Below are positions 18,562-27,791 of a stretch of DNA of 64,000 nucleotides, piece by piece. The stretch is from Conexibacter sp. DBS9H8 (GTDB taxonomy: Bacteria; Actinomycetota; Thermoleophilia; Solirubrobacterales; Solirubrobacteraceae), in NCBI RefSeq assembly GCF_023330685.1, contig NZ_CP097128.1, forward strand, positions 744,001 through 808,000. Direction: 5' to 3'. The notes beneath the pieces were generated by a model. It saw only the letters and a list, made by a program, of their open reading frames with translations. It was not told the origin of the DNA and ran no database searches. The number at the start of each line of letters is the position of its first letter. The stretch's first letter is position 1. Both the position numbers and the translations under genes were made by a program.

Positions 18562-18849
18562 TCGCGGCGCACGCCTCCGCTGATGGCATGACAGTTGATC
18601 CACAGGCCACAGGTGTGGGCGTGGCCGGCGAAGTGCTCGTTGCGATCGCCCGCTGCACGCTCGTCATCTCCGGGCAGCTCGATCCAGTTCTGTCCGCCGG
18701 TGCGCCAGGAGGGCTCGCCGTGCGATCCCGGGCGCGCCGCCGTTCGGGGTGCCGGCCCAGACGGTCGCGTGGCGGTCGTCTGGACGGTTTCCGGAGGTCC
18801 GCCGCCGGGACCTACACATTCACAGTCCGACTGCCGATAGGGAGGGGAT

Positions 18850-21618
18850 ATGGCTCTCCGCCTCCGCCTCCGCCTCTCTCGTCGGGTTTGCGTGGTGGTG
18901 GGCGGCTGTCTCGTCCTCGCCTACGCGGGAATCGTCGGGCGCTACACCGGCCTCGGGCCGGGGTTCGCCTACGACATCGCGTGGTCGTTCTCCGCGCTGG
19001 CCGCGACGCTTGCCTGCTTTGCCGCCTACCGGTCCGCCGCCCCCGGGAACCGCCGGCGCTGGGCGCTGTGGACGGCCGCCTGCACGAGCTGGTTCGTCGC
19101 CCAGCTGATCTGGGACCTGTACGGCCTCATCGGCTTCGCCGGGGACCCGAACCCGGCGGACCTCGGGTGGTGGGCCTTTGCGTTCCTCGTCACCGCCAGC
19201 GTCCTGCCCGACCACCGGCGCGGACGCTCGCACCTCGCCGTGGCGGCGGTCGAGTCGGTGCCGCTGATGTGCGCCGCGGTCGGGCTCTGTCTCGCCCTGC
19301 TCTGGCGGACCGCGACCCACTCGCCTGTCGCCCCCTCCGCCCGCGTGTCCGACCTCATCTACCCGTGCGTGTACGCGGCGGCGACGATCCTCACCCTGCA
19401 GGCGATGCTCGGCGGCACGTTGCGCGGCTTCCGGCTCTGGCCCTCCGGCCTGTTTCTCGCGGGCACCGCCGTGATCTCCGCCGCCTTCATCCTGTGGAGC
19501 GGCGAGTTGCTGAACCGCACCTACGTGTCGGGCACCTCCATCCTCGACCCGCTGTGGGTCATCGGCCTCAGCCTGATCAGCCTCGGGGCGATCACGGCCG
19601 CCGGCGCCCCCGAGCCGGCCACCCCGAGCCAATCGTCGAATCAGCTCGGCGTCATCCTGCCCGCCGGGATGCTCGCGCTGCTCGCCGGCGTCCTGCTCAC
19701 CGAAACCCTTGCCGGGGCGCCCCGGCCGGTGAAGGAGATCCTGCTGCTCGGCGTCCTCTGTTCGGGGACCGCGCTGATCGTCCGCTCGAACCTGATCAGC
19801 CGCCAGATTCGCGGCCTGCTCGACCGCGAGCAGGCCGCCTTCCGCGTGCTCGCCGAACGCGAGGTCGAGCTCGGCCGGCTCAACGCCCAGCTCGTCCAGG
19901 ACTCACGCCACGATCCGCTCACCGGGATCGGCAACCGCCGTGCCCTCGCCGACGACCTGCCGAAGTACCTCACCCGCCAACGCGAGGCGGCGGAGCCGAT
20001 CGCCGTACTCGTCTGCGACGTCGACCATTTCAAGGCCTACAACGACAGCTTCGGCCACCTCGCCGGGGACCGTGCGCTGACGACGCTGACCGCGATCGTG
20101 CGCGGGGTCCTGCGTGCCGATGACGCCGCCTACCGGTTCGGCGGGGAGGAGCTGATCATCATCCTCCGCGGGGCCCTCCACGACCAGGCTCGGGAGGTGG
20201 CCGAGCGGATCCGGGTCGCCATCGCCCACGCCGGCATCCACCACCCGCTCACCGAGGCGGGCGTCCTCACCGTCTCGATTGGGATCGCCTGCGGCCTCGA
20301 TCCGCCCGAGACGCTGATCGCCCGGGCGGATGCCGCCCTCTATCAGGCCAAAGAGCAGGGGCGCGACCGGGTCGCGGACGCGGCCGGTCCGGTGCCGCTC
20401 GACTCGGGCGGTCGGGGACGAGTGCCCGAGGAGCCGGCGGCCCGGCACCTGCGCAGCATGCTCGCGGTGTCGCGGGCCGCCGCCGGCGGGCAGGGGGAGG
20501 ATGCGGTGATCGAGGCGCTCGCCGAAGCGATCCGGATCGAACTCTCCTTCTCGGTCGTCGTCGTCAACCTCCGTGACGCCGAGCAGGACGGGTTCCAGGT
20601 CGTGACCGTGTCCGGAGACTCGGCCGCCCGTGCTGAACTGCTCGGTACCCGCGTCTCTGAGAAGGAGTGGGCCGACATGCACGCCGCGGCGATCGACGTC
20701 CACGGAGCGCTGTGGCTTCCGGCCGGCAGCTACGACCACGATCGCGGGTCGCCCTACTGGCGGCCGCAGGCGGTCGGCTCGCTCGCCGTCGAGGGCTGGC
20801 ATCCCGATGACATGCTGCTGCTGCCCCTTCGCTCGCAGGCCAACGATGTCCTCGGGTTCGTCTCCGTCGACCAGCCGCTGTTCGGTCACCGGCCCGGGGA
20901 GGCTCAGATCGCCGTGATGATGGCCGTCGTCGATCATGCCGCGCTCGCCCTCGAGCAGATGCAGGATGGTGGGGGACGGCCCGGCTCAGAGAGCGACGGG
21001 ATCCGGCTTGCGGCGGTGATGCTGCTCGCCGAAACTCTCGACCTGAGGCATCCGAGCACCGGCTCGCATGCGCGGACCGTCGGTGCCCTCGCTGGGGCAA
21101 CCGCCGCGGTGATGGGCCTGGACCGGACAGGCGTGGATCGCGTCCGGGCGGCCGGGGTGCTCCACGATCTCGGCAAGCTCGGCATCCCCGACGCGATCCT
21201 CTACAAGCCCGGCAGCCTCGACGCCGCCGAGTGGGTCGAGATCCGCCGCCACCCGGAGATCGGAGCGCGGATCCTCGAGCACGCCGGGCTGACGGACATC
21301 GCCGAGTGGGTGCGAGACCACCATGAGCGGATGGACGGCGCGGGGTATCCGCGAGGTCTGCCGCCGGAGCGGATTCCGTTGCCGGCCCGGATCCTCGCCG
21401 TCGCCGACGCGTTTGAGGCGATGGTCGCCGATCGTCCCTACCGGCGCGGGATGCCGCTCGACATGGCGCGCGCGGAGCTGCGCGAGTGCGCCGGGAGCCA
21501 GTTCGACCCGGCCGTCGTCGACGCATTTCTCACCGCGCTCGACGGTTCGGTCAGCGCTGAGAACGGCAACCTCGCGCAACTCGCCATCTCCGGCCTGACC
21601 CAGCGGCCAGAGGGGTAA
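18850..21618 (+). CDS. Membrane-bound GGDEF and HD-GYP protein (c-di-GMP turnover)
   Basis: 922 residues. About eight hydrophobic segments occupy residues 10-310, followed by a GGDEF domain (HDPLTGIGNRRAL; active site RFGGEEL; I-site RADD), a GAF-like middle region (about 540-700), and an HD-GYP phosphodiesterase domain (VLHDLGKLGIPD, HHERMDGAGYPRG, VADAFEAMVADRPYR). Both enzyme domains keep their catalytic residues, so it could make and degrade c-di-GMP. A strong GGGAGGGG Shine-Dalgarno precedes the ATG. A related but shorter GGDEF/HD-GYP gene occurs at 60.3 kb. No partner gene is adjacent. Confidence 0.92.
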   Translation: MALRLRLRLSRRVCVVVGGCLVLAYAGIVGRYTGLGPGFAYDIAWSFSALAATLACFAAYRSAAPGNRRRWALWTAACTSWFVAQLIWDLYGLIGFAGDPNPADLGWWAFAFLVTASVLPDHRRGRSHLAVAAVESVPLMCAAVGLCLALLWRTATHSPVAPSARVSDLIYPCVYAAATILTLQAMLGGTLRGFRLWPSGLFLAGTAVISAAFILWSGELLNRTYVSGTSILDPLWVIGLSLISLGAITAAGAPEPATPSQSSNQLGVILPAGMLALLAGVLLTETLAGAPRPVKEILLLGVLCSGTALIVRSNLISRQIRGLLDREQAAFRVLAEREVELGRLNAQLVQDSRHDPLTGIGNRRALADDLPKYLTRQREAAEPIAVLVCDVDHFKAYNDSFGHLAGDRALTTLTAIVRGVLRADDAAYRFGGEELIIILRGALHDQAREVAERIRVAIAHAGIHHPLTEAGVLTVSIGIACGLDPPETLIARADAALYQAKEQGRDRVADAAGPVPLDSGGRGRVPEEPAARHLRSMLAVSRAAAGGQGEDAVIEALAEAIRIELSFSVVVVNLRDAEQDGFQVVTVSGDSAARAELLGTRVSEKEWADMHAAAIDVHGALWLPAGSYDHDRGSPYWRPQAVGSLAVEGWHPDDMLLLPLRSQANDVLGFVSVDQPLFGHRPGEAQIAVMMAVVDHAALALEQMQDGGGRPGSESDGIRLAAVMLLAETLDLRHPSTGSHARTVGALAGATAAVMGLDRTGVDRVRAAGVLHDLGKLGIPDAILYKPGSLDAAEWVEIRRHPEIGARILEHAGLTDIAEWVRDHHERMDGAGYPRGLPPERIPLPARILAVADAFEAMVADRPYRRGMPLDMARAELRECAGSQFDPAVVDAFLTALDGSVSAENGNLAQLAISGLTQRPEG

Positions 21619-21648
21619 GGCGACCAAAAAGCCGGGCCGCGGAGGCCG

Positions 21649-23190
21649 TCAGCCGCGGGGCACCTCCAGCAGCCACGCGCTGTGGGCCGGCATCGTGACG
21701 GTATAAGTCCCGGGGGAAGTCGGGGTGAGGGAGGTCGCCTGGGGGGTGCCGGTGAGCGTCCCGGTCGTCGTTGCCGGGCTGAAGCGCTGGCCGGCGATGG
21801 TGACCCCGCCGGTCGCGCCGGCGGACGGGGCCCGCAGGCCGACGAGGGCGGCCGCGTGGGTCGTCGAGATCCCCGCCCGCACCGTCACGGTACGGGCGCC
21901 ATCCGGGTTGACGATCAGGACACGGAGGTCCGTCGGGGTCTCGGACGCGTAGGTGCTGAGTGTCGCCGATGACCCGGTCGTGGCAAGCAGCCGGGAGCCG
22001 GCCGGGGCGGCCCAGTTGAACATCAGCAGCCCGTAGTAGATCGGGGAGACGCTCGCGTGCCAGACGCCGTGCACCTGCCAGAAGTTGAACAGCCGGTGCG
22101 CGGCGGCGGGGACGGTGTCGAAGTTGATCCCGCCGACTCCGGCGCGGGCGAGGTCGTAGCTGGCCTGAAGGGCGAACAGGGCGTCGGCGAAGCTGTTGGA
22201 GACCCCGGCGACCCCGAAGCAGGCGGCGTCGCCGATCTCATCGACCCGGAGCGGAAGGTGCCGGGCGCGCGCGGCGGCGAGCGCCGGCCCGACGTTGGCG
22301 GTGAGGTCCGCCGCGGTCGCCGGACGGGCGAGCGCGGTCACCGTCGGATACTCCGGGCTGGTCGGCGGCACGCCGCAGCGCCGCAGCGCGTACTCGTGCA
22401 GGGTGAGCAGGCTGAGCCGGTCGGCCCGGGAGCGGGCGGCCGCGAGCGCCTCCACCCAGGCCGGGCTTCCGCTCGCGGGGCCGGCCGTGGCGACCGACGG
22501 CAGCCCGGCGGCGAACTGGTTGAACTGGGCGATGTAATCGGCCGGGGTGTAGCCGGGGGGGCGGGCGAAGATCTTCGGCAGCGGCGGGCGTGACCAGGCG
22601 AGGGTCGAGTAGAGCTCGGGTTCGTTGCCGATCTCCAGCGCGCGAACGTACTGGGGCCCGATGCCGTCCACGAGGGTGCGTGCTTCGACGGCCGCGAGGC
22701 GCGGGTTGTCGGCGGCCAGGTTGAGATCGAGGAGGTAGCGTGCGTTGACCTGCCGGGCGGTGGCGGCGAGCACGGAGCTGAACGCCGGGCGGATGCTGAA
22801 GACGACCGGGCGCGGCGGGTGCAACCCCGGGGCGGGAACGTAGCTCCAGTCGGCGCTCTCGCCGCCGATCCGAATGCTCGGTTCGGTCGACAGCTGATGG
22901 ATGAGCGCCGTGAAGATCGGGTTGACGTGGGCCGGGCTTGCCCCGAGCGTCTCGGCGACCGCGTAGTACTCGATGGAGACGCCGATCATCGAGGCCGGCA
23001 CCGGTGGCGCGGCGAGCGGCTGACCGACGGTCACCTCGGCCGCGGACAACGAGGCGCCGCGGGCCGGGTGGGCCCCCGCGGACGGGGTGAGGCCGAGCAG
23101 GCCGACGGCGACCCCGGTGAGCGTCGCCCCAAGCACGCGCCACCGGTAGCCGGCCCGGCGGTGTCCTCCGTGGACCCGGTCGATCACCAT
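21649..23190 (-). CDS. Secreted glycoside hydrolase, GH79 (heparanase/glucuronidase)-like
   Basis: 513 residues starting with an Arg-rich n-region, a hydrophobic helix and an AHA cleavage-like site near residue 41, so it is exported. A TIM-barrel region follows with LEIGNEPELYS (acid/base Glu) and LRVDEIGDAACFG (nucleophile Glu), an arrangement seen in clan GH-A families such as GH79, and then a C-terminal beta domain ending VTMPAHSAWLLEVPRG. GH79 enzymes cleave glucuronides in plant or animal polysaccharides and arabinogalactan. The exact substrate is unknown. The gene is convergent with the preceding GGDEF/HD-GYP gene (30-nt gap) and stands alone. Confidence 0.75.
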   Translation of the reverse strand: MVIDRVHGGHRRAGYRWRVLGATLTGVAVGLLGLTPSAGAHPARGASLSAAEVTVGQPLAAPPVPASMIGVSIEYYAVAETLGASPAHVNPIFTALIHQLSTEPSIRIGGESADWSYVPAPGLHPPRPVVFSIRPAFSSVLAATARQVNARYLLDLNLAADNPRLAAVEARTLVDGIGPQYVRALEIGNEPELYSTLAWSRPPLPKIFARPPGYTPADYIAQFNQFAAGLPSVATAGPASGSPAWVEALAAARSRADRLSLLTLHEYALRRCGVPPTSPEYPTVTALARPATAADLTANVGPALAAARARHLPLRVDEIGDAACFGVAGVSNSFADALFALQASYDLARAGVGGINFDTVPAAAHRLFNFWQVHGVWHASVSPIYYGLLMFNWAAPAGSRLLATTGSSATLSTYASETPTDLRVLIVNPDGARTVTVRAGISTTHAAALVGLRAPSAGATGGVTIAGQRFSPATTTGTLTGTPQATSLTPTSPGTYTVTMPAHSAWLLEVPRG

Positions 23191-23332
23191 CGCCGACGGA
23201 GGGTACCGTGCTCGGTGTCGGGTCCGTGTGTGGAGGCGCTGTGGCGGGTCGCTGTGGCCCGGCGCTGTCGCCAGGCGCTGTGGCCGGGGCGGGTGTGGGT
23301 CGGGGCCGTGTAGCGCGCCCGGTGCGGTCGGT

Positions 23333-24469
23333 TCAGCCGGCGCGGTCGCGTGAGGGGTCGATCAGGTACTTCGAGCCGGTCCGCCGTTCGGCGACGGCGG
23401 CGAGAACCGCCGGGTCGAGCAGGTCGCCGAGCCCGACCGTCCGCGCGTAGTGGGAGGCGAACGTCGTCGTCGCCTCAGCGAGCACCCGGGCGCGCATCCG
23501 CTCGACCGCCTCCCCGCCGAGCCGGCCCAGGGCGTTGGTGAGCAGGTAGCCGCCGACCCCCCAGGTGAGCCCGAATGTGCGGCGCAGGACGGTCGGGGAG
23601 AAGTCGAGGGCGCCGTAGATGTAGACCTGCTTGAGGACCGGACTGCCGTAGGGGGTGTAGGAGGCCAGCGGCGGCTGGGCCCGTTCCATCGCTCCGAGGA
23701 TGTCCCCGGCGAGGGTCCCGCCGCCGATCGCGTCGAAGGCGAGGGTGGCCCCGGTCGCCCGGATCGCGTCGGTGAGCTCCTCCCGGAAGCTTGCGGCCGA
23801 GGAGTCGACGACGAACTCGGCGCCGAGGCCCCGCAGCAACTCGACCTGCTCGGGGCGGCGGACGACGTTGACCAGCCCGACGCCGTCGGCGGCGCAGATT
23901 CGCACGAGCATCTGTCCGAGGTTGGAGGCTGCCGCGGTGTGCACGAGCGCGTGGTGTCCCTCGGCGCGCATCGTCTCGACCATGGACAGGGCGGTGAGCG
24001 GGTTGACGAACAGGGAGGCGCCCGCCGCCGTGCTCACCGACTCGGGGAGGACGAGCACCCCGGATCCCGACGCGACCCGGTAGTCGGCCCACATCGAGCC
24101 GCCGAACAGGGCGACCCGCGCGCCGAGCAGCTCGGTCGCGTCCGCACCGGTGATGACGACGGTCCCCGCCCCCTCGTTGCCGATCGGCAGCGGCTTACCG
24201 AGGCGGTCCCGGAACAGGCCGAGGGCGGCCTCCGGCACCGCGGCCGTGAGCGTGCCCGACTCGGCCTCCAGCGCCTCCGGGGCCACCGGCCCGAGCAGAA
24301 CGGCGATGTCGGACGGGTTGATCGGGGAGGCCTCGACGGCCACGAGCACCTCATCGGCGGCCAGCTCGGGCAGCTCGCGCTCCTGGAGGGACAGGGTGAG
24401 GTGGCCGTCGGCGGTGATCGTCGAGCGCAGGCTGCGGCTGCGGCGGGGAGTCGGCTGGGAAGTGGTCAT
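23333..24469 (-). CDS. MDR family quinone oxidoreductase-like dehydrogenase (zinc-free)
   Basis: 378 residues. The N-terminal GroES-like domain has VLVAVEASPINPSDIAVLLG and LPIGNEGAGTVV, the pattern of zinc-lacking quinone oxidoreductases and enoyl reductases. A Rossmann region follows (ALVHTAAASNLGQMLVRIC, AFDAIGGGTLAGDILGAM). It probably uses NADPH to reduce an alkene or quinone. Zinc ligands of true alcohol dehydrogenases are absent. It is divergent from the Fpg/Nei gene with a 112-nt spacer. Substrate unknown. Confidence 0.82.
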   Translation of the reverse strand: MTTSQPTPRRSRSLRSTITADGHLTLSLQERELPELAADEVLVAVEASPINPSDIAVLLGPVAPEALEAESGTLTAAVPEAALGLFRDRLGKPLPIGNEGAGTVVITGADATELLGARVALFGGSMWADYRVASGSGVLVLPESVSTAAGASLFVNPLTALSMVETMRAEGHHALVHTAAASNLGQMLVRICAADGVGLVNVVRRPEQVELLRGLGAEFVVDSSAASFREELTDAIRATGATLAFDAIGGGTLAGDILGAMERAQPPLASYTPYGSPVLKQVYIYGALDFSPTVLRRTFGLTWGVGGYLLTNALGRLGGEAVERMRARVLAEATTTFASHYARTVGLGDLLDPAVLAAVAERRTGSKYLIDPSRDRAG

Positions 24470-24581
24470 GGCGGGCCTTGATCGGGGAAGGCCAGCCTAC
24501 ACCGCGCGCCGGGCCCGGCGGGACGGGTCAGGTGCGCGTCGGCGCGGGATCCGGGCTCGGGGCCGGCGCTAGCCTCACGGC

Positions 24582-25343
24582 GTGCCCGAACTGCCTGAAG
24601 CCGAGCGCGCCCGCCTCACCCTCGAGGAGATCCTCGGCCGCCGGATCGCCGCCGTCGATGACACGGACACCTACGTCTGTCGACCCCATCCCCCCGGTGA
24701 GATCAGCGCGGCCCTGGTCGGCCACCGGTTCCTCTCCGCCCACCGGCGCGGCAAGTTCCTCTGGCTCGCCGGCGACGGCCCGACGCTCGGGCTGCACCTC
24801 GGCATGGCCGGCCGAATCTGGATCGACCGGCTGGCGGCGGAGCCGCGCTGGGACCGCTTCACCGTCCACTTCGACGACGGGAGCTTCTTCACGCTGCGAG
24901 ACAAGCGCCGGCTCGGCCGCGCGGTCCTCAACCCGGACTTCGACCATGTCGGCCCGGACGCCGCCGACGTCACCCGGACCGAGTTTCGCCGCCGGATCGG
25001 GGCGGGGAACGCGCCGGTCAAGGCGCGTCTGCTCGATCAGGGCGCGATCGCCGGGGTCGGGAACCTGCTCGCCGACCAGAGCCTGTGGCAGGCGGGGATC
25101 GCTCCGACCCGGCGGACCGGGTCGCTGACGGAAACCGAACTCGACCATCTCCGGCGTGAGCTGCGGGCGGCGATCCGCGCGGCGATCGCTCACGGTGGCG
25201 TCCACACCGCCAGCTTCATCCCGGCCCGCCGGAGCGGGCACCTCTGCCCACGCTGCCACAGCGACCTGAGCCGTGATCGCATCGGCGGCCGGACCACCTG
25301 GTGGTGCCCGGTCTGCCAGCCCGAGCCGCCGACCGTCGATTAG
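24582..25343 (+). CDS. Fpg/Nei family DNA glycosylase/AP lyase
   Basis: 253 residues beginning, after a GTG start, with PELPEAE, the family N-terminus where the mature Pro is the nucleophile and the next Glu the acid. The helix-two-turn-helix is seen around QGAIAGVGNLLADQSLW, and a C-terminal zinc finger has CPRC...CPVC spacing (C-X2-C-X16-C-X2-C). It removes oxidised bases from DNA in base excision repair. Fpg and Nei subtypes cannot be separated with confidence. The second-to-third position change from PELPEVE to PELPEAE is minor. It is a single gene divergent from the MDR gene. Confidence 0.88.
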   Translation: MPELPEAERARLTLEEILGRRIAAVDDTDTYVCRPHPPGEISAALVGHRFLSAHRRGKFLWLAGDGPTLGLHLGMAGRIWIDRLAAEPRWDRFTVHFDDGSFFTLRDKRRLGRAVLNPDFDHVGPDAADVTRTEFRRRIGAGNAPVKARLLDQGAIAGVGNLLADQSLWQAGIAPTRRTGSLTETELDHLRRELRAAIRAAIAHGGVHTASFIPARRSGHLCPRCHSDLSRDRIGGRTTWWCPVCQPEPPTVD

Positions 25344-25597
25344 GCGGTCACCGGGCCGGCTCTCAGGGATCAGCCTGCGCCATGGCGCAGGGCCATCACG
25401 AGGTTGTCGAACCGCGCGTGGAAGGGGGCGGGGAACCCCGCCGGCCCGGCTTGGAGGGGCTCAGCCGTCGTTGACGGTCGCAAGGACGCGCCGTCCTGGC
25501 TGGACAGGTCCGTCGCCAGGGTCCTGAGGTCATCCTCGGACCGGGTGCCGGTGACCCGATGATCCCGGAGCGGGAACGGGTCGCCGCGCGCAGTGGC

Positions 25598-25627
25598 GGC
25601 CATTGGGGCCCGGTGGCCCCAATGGCC
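25598..25627 (-). terminator. Perfect 13-bp hairpin after the cold-shock gene
   Basis: GGCCATTGGGGCC and GGCCCCAATGGCC form a perfect stem with a 4-nt loop (CGGT), starting 15 nt after the csp stop. No T-run follows on the minus strand, so it could be a T-less terminator or an mRNA-stabilising 3' hairpin. Confidence 0.55.
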
Positions 25628-25642
25628 GTGATCACGCGGGTG

Positions 25643-25849
25643 TCAGTCGACGAGGACGACGAAGGCCGCGGCGGGGCCCTTGGGACCCTGCTCGGCCTCG
25701 TAGCTCACCTTGGCGCCCTCAGGCAGGGACTTGTAGCCCTCGCCCTGGATCGCCGAGTGGTGAACGAACAGGTCCTTGCCATTGTCGTCGGGGCTGATGA
25801 AGCCAAACCCCTTCTCGTCGCTGAACCACTTCACGGTTCCTGTGGGCAT
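25643..25849 (-). CDS. Cold-shock protein, CspA family
   Basis: 68 residues forming a single cold-shock domain: [18 protein letters not shown] with RNP1 (KGFGFI) and RNP2 (LFVHHS), ending in AAFVVLVD. It binds single-stranded nucleic acid and acts as an RNA chaperone. Full length and all key aromatic residues are retained. About 195 bp of non-coding DNA lies between its ATG and the next gene upstream, leaving room for the long 5' untranslated region common in csp genes. A strong hairpin follows its stop. Confidence 0.95.
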   Translation of the reverse strand: MPTGTVKWFSDEKGFGFISPDDNGKDLFVHHSAIQGEGYKSLPEGAKVSYEAEQGPKGPAAAFVVLVD

Positions 25850-26043
25850 ATGTGGTACCTCCGGTTGTGTGCTGGGCGAAACACGGAGGCGCTGACGAGC
25901 AACGAACTGGGGTGACGCGAGCACGGCTTTTGTGATCAAGCAGGCGCTCGACCTGGGCTGAGCGTAGCGCACGCGGCGCCACACCCCGCCACCGGAGCGG
26001 GGTGTGGCCTGGGCGGCACCGTCGGACGGGGCCTCGCGCGGGG

Positions 26044-27102
26044 TCAGCCGACCGCGCCCTGGGGTTCGACCCGGAGACCGGTCAGTTCGTTCGCCGGCTC
26101 AAGGCGGGCGAACGCCTCGCGTGCCTGGGCCCAGGTGACGAGCTTGCCGGCGTCCTCGTCATAGAGCTTGAAGCGGGTTGCGCGCAGGCCCTCGCGGATC
26201 CCGATCGTCGGCACGGTCGCGAAGATCGGGTCCGACTGGTGGGCGCGCGCCAGGTTGTAGTTGGGGACGCGCGGGTTGAGGTGGTGGACGTGGTGGAGGC
26301 CGATGCTCGCCGAGAAGAAGTTCAGCAGCCACGGCAGCTTGAGGTACGTGCTGCCCTGCAGGGCAGCCTCGGCGTAGACCCAGTCGTCACCACGCGCCCA
26401 GTAGGCGTCCTCGAACTGGTGCTGGACGTAGAAGAGCCAGACCCCGGCGGAGCCGGCGAGCAGTGCGGCGGGCAGCCAGACGAGCAGGAACGGTCCCCAG
26501 CCGAGGAACTGGCCGAACCCGACGATCGCGGCGAGAATGCTGAGGTCGGTCAGCAGGACGCTGCGGCGCTGGCGCAGGCGGGCCTCCTTGACCGGGATCC
26601 GCGGGAGGATCATCATCGCGACGATCGGTCCGATTCCGAACATGATCGCCGGGGTGCGGAAGAGCCGGTAGGCGAGGCGGCCGCCGCGGCCCTTGGCCTG
26701 GTACTCGCGCACCGTCAGCGTCTCCACGTCACCGACGCCACGGCGGTCGAGGTCGCCGGAGGTGGCGTGGTGAACGGCGTGCTCGTGCTGCCACTGGCGG
26801 AAGGGCGCGAGGACGAACAGGCCGAGCACCATGCCGACCCAGCGGTTGGCGCGCCGGGACGGGAAGAGGGATCCGTGCGTGCAGTCGTGGAAGATCACGA
26901 ACGTGCGGACGAGGAACCCGGCCGCGAGCACGATCAGCAGCGCGGTGAGGAGCACCGAGGTACCGAGGGTCAGGTACATCAGGGTGGTGAGCGCCAGATA
27001 GGGCAGCAGCGAGGTGAGCAGCTGCAGGACGGCGCGGTCAGTCCGGGCGCGCGCGTGCGGGGCGAGCGCCGCCTTCCAGGTGGGGGTGAGGGATTCGGTC
27101 AT
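26044..27102 (-). CDS. Membrane fatty acid desaturase (DesA-like)
   Basis: 352 residues with four or more membrane helices and the three histidine clusters of membrane di-iron desaturases: HDCTHGS, HEHAVHH and HHVHH (in [18 protein letters not shown]). These enzymes insert a double bond into acyl-lipid or acyl-CoA chains using O2 and reduced ferredoxin or flavodoxin. The ATG at 27102 gives [20 protein letters not shown] and overlaps the preceding small gene's stop by 4 nt. It lies one gene downstream of a cold-shock gene by position, but they are separate units; cold regulation of desaturation would be sensible but is inference. Confidence 0.9.
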   Translation of the reverse strand: MTESLTPTWKAALAPHARARTDRAVLQLLTSLLPYLALTTLMYLTLGTSVLLTALLIVLAAGFLVRTFVIFHDCTHGSLFPSRRANRWVGMVLGLFVLAPFRQWQHEHAVHHATSGDLDRRGVGDVETLTVREYQAKGRGGRLAYRLFRTPAIMFGIGPIVAMMILPRIPVKEARLRQRRSVLLTDLSILAAIVGFGQFLGWGPFLLVWLPAALLAGSAGVWLFYVQHQFEDAYWARGDDWVYAEAALQGSTYLKLPWLLNFFSASIGLHHVHHLNPRVPNYNLARAHQSDPIFATVPTIGIREGLRATRFKLYDEDAGKLVTWAQAREAFARLEPANELTGLRVEPQGAVG

Positions 27103-27311
27103 GATCGGTCCACGGTCGCTTGTGGTTCGGGTTGGGGTGTCGGGTCGGTCGGAAGTGCCGCCCACGGGTCATAGGGGGTGGCGCCAGCCGCCTCAGGCCC
27201 GGCCTCTCGCCGGATCTGCTTGCGGGCCGCCTTCTCTGCCCGGCGCTCACGGAGCGCCGCCTCGCGTTGAAGCTTTGCCATCGTCGTCTTGGGTTTTCCG
27301 CTTGATGCCAT
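27099..27311 (-). CDS. Small basic protein translationally coupled to the desaturase
   Basis: 70 residues: a Lys/Arg-rich amphipathic N-terminal half (MAKLQREAALRERRAEKAAR) and a Pro-rich C-terminal tail. I do not recognise a family with certainty. The ATG at 27311 follows a GAGGAC sequence and the stop overlaps the desaturase ATG (ATGA), which strongly suggests the two are expressed together. It may bind nucleic acid or lipid headgroups, or simply serve to drive translation of the desaturase. Codon use matches real genes. Confidence 0.6.
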   Translation of the reverse strand: MASSGKPKTTMAKLQREAALRERRAEKAARKQIRREAGPEAAGATPYDPWAALPTDPTPQPEPQATVDRS

Positions 27312-27791
27312 GCTGCCGTCCTCGTTGTCGTTCGGGGAATCGTCAAGCACGTCAGCGACGGGCCAGAGACTCGGTTCTGAGCGTCCGCCGGATGGCGGTC
27401 GCGGGGGCCCGATCACCGGACCGGGCGCTCGGCGGCGTTGCCGGGGGAGGCCGGAACGCGTCGCGAGCCGTCAGGGTGATCTGGGCTGTCGGCGCCCCTC
27501 TCAGGCGCCCATGGTCATCGTCAGGCGGTTCCTCCCACTGGCGGCATCAGAAGCCGGACGGCTTGGTCAACCATGACACGACTCCTTTTGGCAATCCGTC
27601 GGTGGCAAGCGGTTGACCTCCACAGACGACGTCAGGTCGGCGGCAGCTCTCGGGGGCGCCGGTGGGGCGTCCGAGCGGGTGCCGAGATGAGCACGGGACT
27701 CTAGCGATGATCGGCGTCAGGCGAGTGAACTTTCACTAACCCTTACCTGAGAACCTGCACAGGTGCCGCCCCGACGCCATAGGCTGCGCAG
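27312..27791. other. Gene-free spacer with one short perfect dyad
   Basis: I see no supported gene in this 480-bp divergent spacer between the small basic protein and the alpha/beta hydrolase. The only clear signal is the perfect palindrome AGTGAA-CT-TTCACT at 27724-27737, about 55 nt before the hydrolase start. It is well placed to be a repressor operator. Confidence 0.5.

Noticed and set aside
23200-23330. GGCGCTGTGG-like repeats upstream of the GH79 gene
   Set aside because: Copies are irregular in spacing and sequence; they look like compositional bias and not a defined repeat.
25370-25603. 77-codon minus-strand frame downstream of the cold-shock gene
   Set aside because: Composition is gene-like, but its only ATG lies inside the perfect hairpin at 25598-25627, there is no ribosome site, and no family is recognised.
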